A stretch of DNA of 64,000 nucleotides from Methanoculleus chikugoensis (GCF_019669965.1 NZ_AP019781.1:806001-870000); one strand, 5' to 3'; counted from the first letter of the stretch, positions 53,143 through 61,917 are shown. Program-made: numbers and translations. The notes: generated from the sequence alone by a model not told the origin.

Positions 53143-53648
53143 AGTATCCCATCGTTTTTTTTACCGGTTGGAGAGATCGTGCCCCATCCCGGCTATGTTG
53201 CCCGGCATCAAGGTGCGGCATTCCCTGCCGGAATCGCACTTTCGCACCTCCGGCGCTCAAACTCCGTTCCCGAAACCCTTCCGGGTTTCTCCAGCTCCGA
53301 TTCTGACGAACCGTCGCATCCTGAAGGAACGTCGTTTGTCGGTGCTCCTGGCACCGCCGGACATACTTTATCTTTATGTGGGCGGGCGGTGCGGAAAAGG
53401 TTTGTCAAGACTTGGCACGACACACCGTGTCAATCTCCGGTCCGGTTACACAGTCCCGGGTCGTCCAGCCCCTTCCTTCCCGAAGCGTCTCCTGAACAAC
53501 CCCCGAAGGACCCGCGCCGGACGGCGGCGGCACAGGCAGGCGGCCGGCCGATCCGCTCCCCTTCTGCCGATGTTGTGTTCTCTGTATCCGGGAGATTCGA
53601 TGCATTAATCACCAAAAGCAGCCCAATGTTCATTTCCAGAGTGATCGA
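53143..53648. other. Divergent intergenic region between paaK and cas1
   Basis: These 506 bases hold no gene and no CRISPR-type repeat array. A two-hairpin repeat unit lies at 53244-53300. A GTGATCG ribosome-site-like sequence precedes cas1 at about 53640-53646. Confidence 0.6.
53244..53310 (+). repeat. Two-hairpin units, 53.2-kb copy
   Basis: Hairpin GCACCTCCGGCGC, linker TCAAACTCC, then GAAACCCTTCCGGGTTTC hairpin, a second linker TCCAGCTCC, and a further arm ending ACCGTCG. Two units thus share the middle stem. Confidence 0.6.
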
Positions 53649-54584
53649 ATGACAGCGACGGAACCCTGGCTCCCCGTCTTCGGCTACGGGGGGCACATCA
53701 AGGCGACGACACAGGAGCTGATCATCGCGCGCGGGAGCGATACCCGGCGTTACCCCATACAGACGGTGAAGCACCTCCTGATCGTCGGCGGGCATACCCT
53801 GCACACCTCGGCGGTGACGAATCTCCTCAAAGCCGGCGCTGCCATCACCATCTTCGACATCGACGGCACGCCTGTCGGATACCTCTACCCGTACGGCTAC
53901 CGGCCGGACGAGGCGGTGCGCCTCGCCCAGGAGCGGGCCGGCCCCCACCGGTTCGCTCAGCCGCTCGCGCGGGCTGCCCTCCAGTCGAGGCTTCTCCTCC
54001 TCGAGGAACTCTATGATCAGACCGGGCACGACATCTTCTATGCCGGAGAACTTGACTTCCTCTATCAGGCCCGGGAGGAACTCTCGGCCTCGGTCACGAT
54101 GGAGAATCTGCGTCGACTCTCCCGCCTGACCGCCGATATGTATTACGAGATCCTCTCCCGCACGCTCCCACCGGAACTCGGGTTCCGCCGCAGGACGAGC
54201 CGCCCCTACCTCGACCCCGTCAATGCGATGTTTGCGTTCGGTTACGCGATGCTTTACGGCAACTGCTGCGTCTCGGTGGTCGGGGCTCACCTCGATCCCG
54301 ACCTCGGCATGCTTCACGAAGGGGCGGGGAGTTTCGTCCACGACCTCATCGAACCGCAGAAAGCCTCGATGGTGGATCGTGCCGTCATCCGGTTTGCCCG
54401 CGAAGAGATCTCAAGCGGCGATTACGAATGCGGGGAAAAGCGGTGTTACCTCGGGGGAGATCTCTCGGCCCGGCTGAGCACGGCGCTCCGCGACTCCATC
54501 GACCAGACCCGTATCGACGCGCAGGTGCGCATCCTGAGGGATGCGCTCCTTGCAAACGCCGAGTTTCATGTGCTGTACTGGTAG
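53649..54584 (+). CDS. cas1: Stand-alone Cas1-family protein, active-site Glu apparently lost
   Basis: The 311-residue protein follows the Cas1 layout. An N-terminal beta domain (about 10-85) holds VKHLLIVGGHTLHTSAVTNL and ITIFDIDGTPVGYLYPYG; the helical domain holds YLDPVNAMFAFGYAMLYGN and GMLHEGAGSFVHDLIEPQKA. By manual alignment His223, Asp232 and Glu235 keep the later catalytic positions. The first one, the Glu of the usual E-G-x-x-A-x-x-Y-[FL]-E pattern, falls on Ser158 (LSRLTADMYYE). No cas2, cas4, effector or repeat array is visible in the window. Its 3' end overlaps the convergent acylphosphatase gene by 19 bases. It may be a domesticated Cas1 with a non-adaptive role. Confidence 0.85.
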   Translation: MTATEPWLPVFGYGGHIKATTQELIIARGSDTRRYPIQTVKHLLIVGGHTLHTSAVTNLLKAGAAITIFDIDGTPVGYLYPYGYRPDEAVRLAQERAGPHRFAQPLARAALQSRLLLLEELYDQTGHDIFYAGELDFLYQAREELSASVTMENLRRLSRLTADMYYEILSRTLPPELGFRRRTSRPYLDPVNAMFAFGYAMLYGNCCVSVVGAHLDPDLGMLHEGAGSFVHDLIEPQKASMVDRAVIRFAREEISSGDYECGEKRCYLGGDLSARLSTALRDSIDQTRIDAQVRILRDALLANAEFHVLYW

Positions 54585-54853
54585 CTGCCCCGCTGGATGG
54601 TGAACTCGGGGTACGCGGAATGGGGGATCTCCTGCTGGACGAGATCCCTGACGACGACCCGGGGGCACCCGTAGAGCATAGAGACGAACTTATCGAGGAT
54701 GACCGGGTCGGCGGTTGCGGTGATGAGGACCTGCCCGTCGGGAAGATTCATCGCCTCGCCGCCGACGCCGAGATTGGTGGCGATCCTCTTGATGCACGCG
54801 CGGAACCCGACGCCCTGCACTCTTCCCGAGACCCGGATCTCGATCGTCTTCAC
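54566..54853 (-). CDS. acyP: Acylphosphatase
   Basis: The 95-residue protein has the family's RVSGRVQGVGFRACIKRIA with the catalytic Arg and MNLPDGQVLITATAD with the catalytic Asn. It hydrolyses acyl phosphates such as carbamoyl or 1,3-bisphosphoglycerate. The first segment is canonical; the middle GGEAMNL is less so. It overlaps the upstream helical-repeat gene by four bases (ATGA), so the two are co-translated. Confidence 0.88.
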   Translation of the reverse strand: MKTIEIRVSGRVQGVGFRACIKRIATNLGVGGEAMNLPDGQVLITATADPVILDKFVSMLYGCPRVVVRDLVQQEIPHSAYPEFTIQRGSYQYST

Positions 54854-57800
54854 AGCCAGTGCTCCTGGATGATCCGCATGGACATATCCAGCTCGTCGTA
54901 AACTTCGTCCCGGATCGCCGAGTCGCGGATGTTGAGCGCTTCGCTCACGGCCAGATCGAGGATCTCCCTCGTGCGGTCTTCATAACGCTCCGCATAGATC
55001 CGGCATGCCATATCGCCGAGCACGAACGCCCGACGCGAGAGCGGCCTGATGATCCGGGCCTCCTCGAGCGCGCAGAGCAGCATCCTGTCCGCAACCTCCT
55101 GCTGTCCTGCGCCCCGGGCAATGAGGTAGAGTTCCGTGTAGTAGGCTGCCCGCTTTGCCCTGTCGGGCGCCGCACGTATCGCCCGATCGAGCGTGACCAT
55201 GTCCTTTGTGGTGTACTCGCCGTTCCGGATCTTGTCCCGGCAGTCGAGGATCCTGGCGTACACGGTGTTCTTCCATGAGGGGGGCATGTTCTGATCGAGC
55301 TGGACCGTCAGGTTGTACCGGATCCTGTCGTCTTCGATGGATGAGACGATACCGGCGGCGCGCTCTCGGGCGGCCGGTTTCCCGCTTGCCCGGTAGAACG
55401 AGAAGAGCATCTGGGCCATCCGCTGCTGCGCCATAGCGGTGATGAACGGGATCTGGATGTAACCGGTGGTCTGCTCCATGCCGTTTAACAGCTCTTCGAT
55501 CTCTTCTTCGTCGCCGTACGTCTCGGCGAACTGCGCCACGTCAAAGAGCATCGAGAGCCGGACGTAGGGAGAGGGGATGTTCACGACGGTATGGCACATC
55601 GACGAGAGGATCTCTTTCCTCTGCGCAGGTTCGCTGACCATGTCGAAGACCGCCGCGAGAGCGTCCACGTATTCGACCGGATCCTCGATCCTGTCGACCT
55701 GCCCCATTGCCCATTCGATGTCATTCTCTTGCCGGTTCACGGCATTGAGGTTTCTTGCGGCGTAGATCAGGTTCTTCCTGACGAACGCCTCTCGCTCGCT
55801 CCCTGCGGCATCAAGCGTCTCCTGCGCCTCGGCAAGGTAATCTCTGGCTGCATCATGATCGATCCCGGCCATGAGTCCGGCGAGGTCGGCGAGCATGATC
55901 GCGCGGACGGACGGATCGGAGAGGTCGCCGATGGTCTCGTGGAGCCTCCGGATGATTGTCTCGGCCTGCTCAACGTTTTCGAGAGCCGAGTAGGCGCTCA
56001 CGATCCGGTACATCCCTGTGTAGCGCGCGTAGACCTCGTTGGTGTGCTCGAAGAGCCGGTACATCAGTTCGAGCACCGGCTGCGCCGCCGCCCCTCCTTC
56101 GCTCCCTTCGAGCAGGTAAGCCGTCACCTCATACGGATCGGCCGAGTCGAACTCTTTCGTGTAGTCGGTGAAGAACGTGAGGATCCGCTGGATCATGGCG
56201 GTCCGTTCGTATTCGCCTTCGATCTCCAGAGAGAAGAGCGACATGGGCGCCGCAAAGATCGGGCTCGCGTAGACCTGCGTGTACTCGAGCATGATATCGA
56301 CGTAACTTGCTATCCTGATCGATATCTCCTCGCGCGAGGTGCTGGTCTTGAGGAGGTTGAGCGCGATCTCGAACGGTTCCATCATGCCTTCGAAGATCTG
56401 CGCCTCGCCCCGGGAGAGGTGGTCCGCCACCTGCAGGCTCCCGACCCGGACGTAGCCTTCGATGAGGGGATCGGCCAGTTGCCGCTGCAGGGACGGGTCG
56501 GCGATCTGGGAGAGGATCTGGCCCGCCTCGTCCAGTGCCTGAAGCGAGAGCTGTTCGATCCCGTACATGATCAGGCCGTGGACGACCTTGCCCATCGCAA
56601 AGAGGCAGTAGTCCCGCTCTAAGAGGGACGTGGAGAGAACCCGCATCCCGTGAAGCAGGTCGAGGTCGCCGTCCTCAACGGCGAGCACGGCAGCCTGGTC
56701 CACGATGCCCCCCATCGCCTCGGCCCGTGCCCGCTGATCCACGATCTCGCAGGTGAGTCCGGTCGCGTGCCGGAGGAGATCCCGGTCTTTCCGGGTGACG
56801 CCGACCCGTGCCATCTCGACTGCGATGGTCGAGATGGCCTGCTCGCGGAGATCCTGTTCGCCAATCTGGCTCACCAGATCCACGAGGGGCGACGGCTCTT
56901 TCTGGCGGACGAACCCCCGCTCGATCAGGATGGTGCTGCACTCGAGAAGCAGGGTGTCCTGTGTGCGGTGCGAGCCCGCGAGTTCCTTTATGGCTGGTAT
57001 GTGCCTGACGACCTCGTCAAAGTCGTACTCCTTGCAGAAGTCGGTCACCGCCTGGTGAACCAGCGAATCGGCGATCTCGATCTCCAGTGTGGCGAGGATG
57101 TTCTCGCGGACGAGCCCGATCTCGTCGCGCCGAACCCCCTCTTTGATCAGGCGGACACTGGTGTCGAAAAACTGGGCGTTGATCCTCTGTGCACTGCTGC
57201 TGGCCTTCTTCATGACCTCGATTGCGTGATGGAAGTCACCCATGCGGGAGAGTGCGTCGGTGATCTGCCGGTAGAGCTGGGCCGCTTTCGCAGCATCGGA
57301 GGACTCGTCGATCAGCGGCGTGATGTCGAGGAGGACGGTCGGGTTGCCGCTCTTCTCGACGACCGCGATCCCGGAGAGGACGATCTCTTCGATGGGAAGC
57401 TGGGTCTCTCCCGTGCCCCGGGCGTTGAACTCGAACGCCTTCTCGAGGAACCAGCGTTCCCCGCTCCGTTCGGCTTTCTTCAGGAGTTCGAGGACGAGGG
57501 TCTGGCCTGCCCACGGCTTTTCGTCGTCGATCCTGAGCAGTCTGGTGTATACCTGTTTTTTGTCCCGCTGGCGGTCGAGAAGCTGCTCGGTCAGGATCGC
57601 GAGAACTTCCGTGAGCCGCTCTTCGGGGATATCCGGGAGAGAGTCGAGGATATGTTCGATATCGGAGATCTCCTTCTTCAGGGAGGATTTCCAGGCGGCG
57701 TCCACGATGTCGGCGATCGAGTTGGTGCGCCGGATCTTCTGGTTGATCTCGGCGGCGCTTAGAAGGCCGCGGATCACGAGGTTGATCTCACCGGCTTCGA

Positions 57801-58416
57801 TGCCGGCCCCGGCAATCGCCCGGGCCACGTCGGCGTGGAGTTGCGACTGCCGCGATATGTCGCCGATCTCGGGAAGCATCTGAAGAGCATACTGCATGAT
57901 CTCGACGTTCCGGTGCTTCTGCCCGTACCGGATGAAGAGCGGGATGATCTCGGAGAGGATGGCCGAGCGGTATTTGCGGATGCTGATCTTATCGAAGGCC
58001 TCTCCTCCTTTCTCGATGTAATGGATGTCGCCGGAATCAACCCCCGCCTGGACAAGGTCACGGGAGATCCGGGCGAGGATATCGGATTGATGGCTCTTGC
58101 GATCGAGTTTATCGACCAGCGTGAATATCGCGGAGAACCACGCTTCGTCTTTTTTCTCGCTATAGATGGCGGCAGCACGATTGGCGAGATCAAATATCTC
58201 TTCTCTGGTCGGTTCGACGAGCTGGCTTAAGAGTTCCGGCTGGCCTTCGTCGAATGCCGCTTCGACCAGGGCGGCATTCATCTGCTCGTAGAGCGATCTC
58301 TTCTCCTTCCTCGTCTGGGTCTCCGATATGTCCGAAGCTACCTTTTCAAGCTCACGCAGATCGCCAGAAGAGATAGCGGAGTTGATCTTCTGTTTTATCT
58401 GTAGCTTTCCATCCAT
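54850..58416 (-). CDS. Giant helical-repeat protein of unknown function
   Basis: The 1188-residue protein is predicted by composition and pattern to be almost entirely helical. Short amphipathic helix pairs repeat along its length (for example YEQMNAALVEAAFDEGQPELL and YRQITDALSRMGDFHHAIEV), as in TPR/HEAT-type solenoids. There is no signal peptide, membrane helix, nucleotide-binding loop or metal cluster, so it is likely a cytoplasmic scaffold. No family was recognised. It is first in an operon with the acylphosphatase, opposite cas1. A good TATA element lies upstream. Confidence 0.8.
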   Translation of the reverse strand: MDGKLQIKQKINSAISSGDLRELEKVASDISETQTRKEKRSLYEQMNAALVEAAFDEGQPELLSQLVEPTREEIFDLANRAAAIYSEKKDEAWFSAIFTLVDKLDRKSHQSDILARISRDLVQAGVDSGDIHYIEKGGEAFDKISIRKYRSAILSEIIPLFIRYGQKHRNVEIMQYALQMLPEIGDISRQSQLHADVARAIAGAGIEAGEINLVIRGLLSAAEINQKIRRTNSIADIVDAAWKSSLKKEISDIEHILDSLPDIPEERLTEVLAILTEQLLDRQRDKKQVYTRLLRIDDEKPWAGQTLVLELLKKAERSGERWFLEKAFEFNARGTGETQLPIEEIVLSGIAVVEKSGNPTVLLDITPLIDESSDAAKAAQLYRQITDALSRMGDFHHAIEVMKKASSSAQRINAQFFDTSVRLIKEGVRRDEIGLVRENILATLEIEIADSLVHQAVTDFCKEYDFDEVVRHIPAIKELAGSHRTQDTLLLECSTILIERGFVRQKEPSPLVDLVSQIGEQDLREQAISTIAVEMARVGVTRKDRDLLRHATGLTCEIVDQRARAEAMGGIVDQAAVLAVEDGDLDLLHGMRVLSTSLLERDYCLFAMGKVVHGLIMYGIEQLSLQALDEAGQILSQIADPSLQRQLADPLIEGYVRVGSLQVADHLSRGEAQIFEGMMEPFEIALNLLKTSTSREEISIRIASYVDIMLEYTQVYASPIFAAPMSLFSLEIEGEYERTAMIQRILTFFTDYTKEFDSADPYEVTAYLLEGSEGGAAAQPVLELMYRLFEHTNEVYARYTGMYRIVSAYSALENVEQAETIIRRLHETIGDLSDPSVRAIMLADLAGLMAGIDHDAARDYLAEAQETLDAAGSEREAFVRKNLIYAARNLNAVNRQENDIEWAMGQVDRIEDPVEYVDALAAVFDMVSEPAQRKEILSSMCHTVVNIPSPYVRLSMLFDVAQFAETYGDEEEIEELLNGMEQTTGYIQIPFITAMAQQRMAQMLFSFYRASGKPAARERAAGIVSSIEDDRIRYNLTVQLDQNMPPSWKNTVYARILDCRDKIRNGEYTTKDMVTLDRAIRAAPDRAKRAAYYTELYLIARGAGQQEVADRMLLCALEEARIIRPLSRRAFVLGDMACRIYAERYEDRTREILDLAVSEALNIRDSAIRDEVYDELDMSMRIIQEHWL

Positions 58417-58465
58417 TTTGATCAGCGCTCTCTCGTGGGTTCTGCATCATGCATATCCATTATCA

Positions 58466-58477
58466 GATATATAGGTT
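58466..58477 (-). promoter_or_regulatory. TATA box of the helical-repeat gene
   Basis: On the minus strand CCTATATATCTG lies about 50-60 bases before the ATG at 58416, giving a short leader. Confidence 0.5.
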
Positions 58478-58695
58478 GCCCCCCTCTCACAAGAATGTTT
58501 TTCAATGGATTTGGAGAGTTCCTCAAAAATATCGGGGATAAGGTGGAGGATAGCAGTCATCCCGGGCAGCCCGGGCGGAACTGCTTCATAGTATGCCGAT
58601 CCCGCAGGCGAGGGGTTGGGGAGATCTGGCCGATCGGATCGCCTGCGCCTGTGGTGTTAGTAATCTGCCCTGGTTTTAGCGACCCGTCGCGACTT

Positions 58696-58794
58696 GCGCC
58701 TGCGGTGCTCACGCTCCGGACGTCCCGTCCGTCGCGACTCGAAAACGCTTCGCGTTTTCTCACGCTCCGGCCCTTCGGCCCGTCGCGACCATCA
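58696..58794 (+). repeat. Tandem two-hairpin units overlapping the 3' end of the phosphohexomutase gene
   Basis: Unit one: GCGCCTGCGGTGC hairpin, linker TCACGCTCC, GGACGTCCCGTCC hairpin, GTCGCGAC. Unit two: GAAAACGCTTCGCGTTTTC hairpin, the same linker, GGCCCTTCGGCC hairpin, GTCGCGAC. Unit two reaches into the coding end of the gene at 58760-60130. Confidence 0.7.
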
Positions 58795-60130
58795 TAATCT
58801 CCCGGTACATGGCGTCCGCGACGGCCGGGTCCTTTGCCTCGATCATGATCCTGATCATCGGTTCCGTGCCCGATGCCCGCACCAGTGCCCAGGCGTTCTC
58901 CCTGACGATCTTGATGCCGTCGATCTTCTCGATGGTCTCTCCTGCGAACGCCTCTTCGACGGTGCGAACCAGTGCGGCCGGGTCGGCGGTATGGTATTTC
59001 TCCTTGACCAGGTGGTATGCGGGGAGTTCGTCGACGATATCCGAGAGTTTCCTGCCGTTATGGCTCGCGAGCACCGCCACCATCATGGCGGCGGTCATGC
59101 CCCCGTCCCGGCAGAACTGGTGGTCGGGATATATCAGCCCGCCGTTTCCTTCACCGCCGAACGAGACCTTCCTGCCCTTGCCGATCAGCTCTATCATCCT
59201 TCTCGCGACGTAGATGCTCCCGACGGGTGTATAATCAACGGTGCAACCGTGTTTCTCCGCGATATCCCGTATCAGCCGGGAGGTGGCGACCGGGGTGACG
59301 ACGAGCCCGTTGCTGTTTCTACCGCAGACATAGTCCTCGATGAGGCCGAACTCGTAGTTCTCTTCTATATAGCGTCCTTTGGTATCGACGAAGACCGCCC
59401 GATCGGCGTCGCCGTCGTGCGCCACCCCGAAGTCGGCGCCCGTGGCGAGGACCATCTCCGAGAGGGGCTGCAGTCCTTCGGGTGTCGGTTCCGGCATCCG
59501 GCCCGGGAAGGTGCCGTCGAGCCTGCCGTTGATGGTATGAACCCGGCACCCCATCCTCGAGAGGATGATCGGGGTCGTGAGCGCCGCGGGCCCGGAGCCG
59601 GGGTCGACGACGACGGTCATACCCCTGCCGATGCCTTCCGGGAAGTGCGCCACGACTGCCTCGATGTACTCCTCGAGCCGGTCGGGTGCGGCGCTCTCGC
59701 TGCCGACGCCATCCCAGTCGACCACATCGAACTCCTCTGCGAAGAACCGGCCTTCGAGCCGGATGATCTCCTCATCGGACATCTCGGTGCCGTCGGCCTC
59801 GATGATCTTCACGCCGTTGTACTCGGGCGGGTTGTGGGATGCGGTGATCATCGCGCCGCCGTCGAACCGATTGGTCTTGATGATATACTGCAGGGCCGGG
59901 GTGGGGAGGACGCCCATGTCCACCACGTCGCACCCGGTCATCAGGAGCCCGGCCTTGAGGGCATGGGTCAGGGCTTCGCCGGACGTCCGCGTGTCTCTGC
60001 CGACCGCGATGCGGCCTCTCCTCATCGATCCGAGCGCTGCACCGATCTTGAGGACGAGGGCCGGCGTCATCGTCTCTCCGATCACGCCCCGCACGCCGTT
60101 CGTTCCAAACATCTGTTTTCCGTTTCGCAT
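58760..60130 (-). CDS. glmM: Phosphohexomutase (phosphoglucosamine/phosphomannomutase)
   Basis: The 456-residue enzyme has MFGTNGVRGVIGE at the start, the active-site serine loop GAMITASHNPPEYNGVKI, the metal loop GVAHDGDADRAVF, the sugar loop FGGEGNGGLIYPDH and the phosphate loop VRASGTEPMIRI. Archaeal members of this group make glucosamine 1-phosphate or mannose 1-phosphate, feeding UDP-GlcNAc or GDP-sugars for glycans. The last nine or so codons (MVATGRRAGA) lie within the repeat element and are not part of the conserved fold. It starts four bases past the MobB-MoaE stop. Confidence 0.9.
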   Translation of the reverse strand: MRNGKQMFGTNGVRGVIGETMTPALVLKIGAALGSMRRGRIAVGRDTRTSGEALTHALKAGLLMTGCDVVDMGVLPTPALQYIIKTNRFDGGAMITASHNPPEYNGVKIIEADGTEMSDEEIIRLEGRFFAEEFDVVDWDGVGSESAAPDRLEEYIEAVVAHFPEGIGRGMTVVVDPGSGPAALTTPIILSRMGCRVHTINGRLDGTFPGRMPEPTPEGLQPLSEMVLATGADFGVAHDGDADRAVFVDTKGRYIEENYEFGLIEDYVCGRNSNGLVVTPVATSRLIRDIAEKHGCTVDYTPVGSIYVARRMIELIGKGRKVSFGGEGNGGLIYPDHQFCRDGGMTAAMMVAVLASHNGRKLSDIVDELPAYHLVKEKYHTADPAALVRTVEEAFAGETIEKIDGIKIVRENAWALVRASGTEPMIRIMIEAKDPAVADAMYREIMMVATGRRAGA

Positions 60131-60134
60131 CCTG

Positions 60135-60890
60135 TCACTTCTCCACGTCGTGTAATTCCCGTTTCAGCCTGTCGATTGCGTTGGCGGCGGCGGCGAAGGC
60201 CTCCTGCCGGTGCTCTGCAAGTATAGCAAGATAGGTTATATCCTCTCCGGCATAGAGCCGTCCTTTCCGGTGGTAGAACCGGGCGCCGATGATTCCCGGG
60301 ACGGTTGCAATCTCTTTCCGGATGCTCTCCGCCACGGCGTCGACGGTCTTATCGAAGTCCATGTATTCGGTCCGGTCGTCCTCCGACCATTCCCTGACGA
60401 TCCCGTTGAACGTGAGGATGGCCCCGGCGTGCGAGACGCCGCATTCGCGCCGGAGATCCCTGACCAGCCCCTCGACGGTGTAGTAGTCCTCGAACCGGTC
60501 GAGTGCGGCGATCGCCTCCTCGATGGTGGGGTTGCGGAGCACGATGTTCTCGCTCTCGAGATCGCCGATCACGATCCTCGGGAACGATCTCGACTTGAAT
60601 CCCTCGAGTATAGCATACTCAATCCCGGCGTTGCAGAGAACCTCCAGGGTGGAGTTGAGATCGTTCTCGCGCCTGACGATGACCGACTTCTCTTCATCGA
60701 CACCGCCGGATATAGCAGCATGCGATTCATAATACGCGGTGGTGTCCTTTCCGGGCTCGAGCGAAAAGCCGTGGTGCCCGAGATGTTTGACTGCTCCGAC
60801 GGCCCCGTGTGCGGAAAGCGCCCCGATCAGGTTCTTTATGAACGTGGTCTTCCCGGCGTTCGAGCGGCCGACGACCTGTATGATCTTCAT
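60135..60890 (-). CDS. MobB-MoaE fusion protein
   Basis: The 251-residue protein has a MobB GTPase domain (about 1-135: IIQVVGRSNAGKTTFIKNLI and VKHLGHHGFSLEPGKDT) followed by a MoaE-like domain (about 140-251: AILTFNGIVREWSEDDRTEYM, FYHRKGRLYAGEDITYLAIL, HRQEAFAAAANAIDRLK). MoaE is the large subunit of molybdopterin synthase; MobB assists guanylation of the cofactor. Methanogens need the cofactor for formylmethanofuran and formate dehydrogenases. The end RELHDVEK lacks the usual P-[FI]-W-K-[KR] catalytic lysine segment. It overlaps the upstream gene by four bases. Confidence 0.85.
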   Translation of the reverse strand: MKIIQVVGRSNAGKTTFIKNLIGALSAHGAVGAVKHLGHHGFSLEPGKDTTAYYESHAAISGGVDEEKSVIVRRENDLNSTLEVLCNAGIEYAILEGFKSRSFPRIVIGDLESENIVLRNPTIEEAIAALDRFEDYYTVEGLVRDLRRECGVSHAGAILTFNGIVREWSEDDRTEYMDFDKTVDAVAESIRKEIATVPGIIGARFYHRKGRLYAGEDITYLAILAEHRQEAFAAAANAIDRLKRELHDVEK

Positions 60891-61468
60891 AACTCTCCTT
60901 CTTCTTGATTCTGTACTTCCGGCTCTTCTCCCAGTTCTTCTTCTCCCCGGCCCCCACCTTCCTGGCCCGGCCGGGCCTTCAGGATGACCGAAGCCGCCTC
61001 GGCCACGCCCCGCATCACCTCGGTGATCCGGTCCTCGACGTCGATCTCGTCGTCGAGGTTCAGGCTCGTTCCTTCCACCTCCAGGAGGAACCGGGCGACC
61101 TCGCTCGCTTCAAAGAGGATCTCGTCGAGTTCCTCTGCGGTGAAAAAACCGCACATTGCTCCGTAGAAGAATGTGGCTCCTGCTTTCTTCACCTTCTTCT
61201 TGAACGAGCTCCTTGCCTGGTTGACTGCCTGCGGGGAGTAGGAGTCGACCATGAACGGGCAGAGTTCGGGGAGGTTCTCGCCGATGAACGTCATCTCTGA
61301 GCCGCTGGTGGTCTTGAAGTCTGCGCAGAGGCGGGCTATCGCCCACTCACGGGCGGTGATGTGGGTGTGTTTGCGCAGGAACTGGTTGACCCGCTGGTAG
61401 GTGGCGCCGTCCACCTTCTTGAACTTCTGGTATTTGTTCGGGTCTTTGATGCTGTCTGGTCCTTCCAT
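60887..61468 (-). CDS. Conserved archaeal protein, DUF5806-like
   Basis: The 193-residue protein contains KVDGATYQRVNQFLRKHTHITAREWAIARLCADF and PFMVDSYSPQAVNQARSSF, then an acidic tail rich in Glu and Gly. I associate it with the archaeal DUF5806 family with moderate certainty; no biochemical role is known. Ribosome site GAGGTAG precedes the ATG. It leads the operon that continues with MobB-MoaE and the phosphohexomutase. Confidence 0.72.
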   Translation of the reverse strand: MEGPDSIKDPNKYQKFKKVDGATYQRVNQFLRKHTHITAREWAIARLCADFKTTSGSEMTFIGENLPELCPFMVDSYSPQAVNQARSSFKKKVKKAGATFFYGAMCGFFTAEELDEILFEASEVARFLLEVEGTSLNLDDEIDVEDRITEVMRGVAEAASVILKARPGQEGGGRGEEELGEEPEVQNQEEGEL

Positions 61469-61917
61469 TTTATCTACCTCTTGTTGGTTTTGCTATTTCA
61501 ATAAGGCTGGTCGAGCGGTGGTGCTTCGGGAGAAGCCGGGTGCGCCGCAGGGATCGGTTGCTCTGCAGGCTACCGGCGTCATAATCGCCCCGGTTAATTA
61601 TATAGCATCATATGGTTTATGCCTGCCCCTTTGTTCCCGGTGCGGGGCGGTATGATCCGCTCATCCGGGGCGGTGTATTGCACTATCCGGGCACAATACT
61701 CGGTGGGTATCGCTCCCGGATACTCCGGGGCCTGTCCGCGGCCGTTGGGATTCGATGCTTCCAGGGTCACTCGGGCTCTGGTGTGCGCAACTTCCAGGGG
61801 TCTCCGGACTCAGTATTTGAGGTCATCCCAAAAAGATCTCCGAACCTTCGGTATATCCTAATCGGAGCCCTTAATTCCTGGGTATCTGCTATCTGAGCCA
61901 CGTCCTGAGCCGGGGGT

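Noticed and set aside
53143-53648. Possible CRISPR leader or array next to cas1
   Set aside because: No regularly spaced direct repeats are present; the repeats found are hairpin units of the dispersed family.
53649-54584. Casposon reading of the Cas1 gene
   Set aside because: No family B polymerase, HNH gene or terminal inverted repeats were found in the flanking 5 kb, and one active-site Glu seems to be missing.
58694-60226. A 510-residue plus-strand frame
   Set aside because: It is antisense to the phosphohexomutase, with no recognisable domain.
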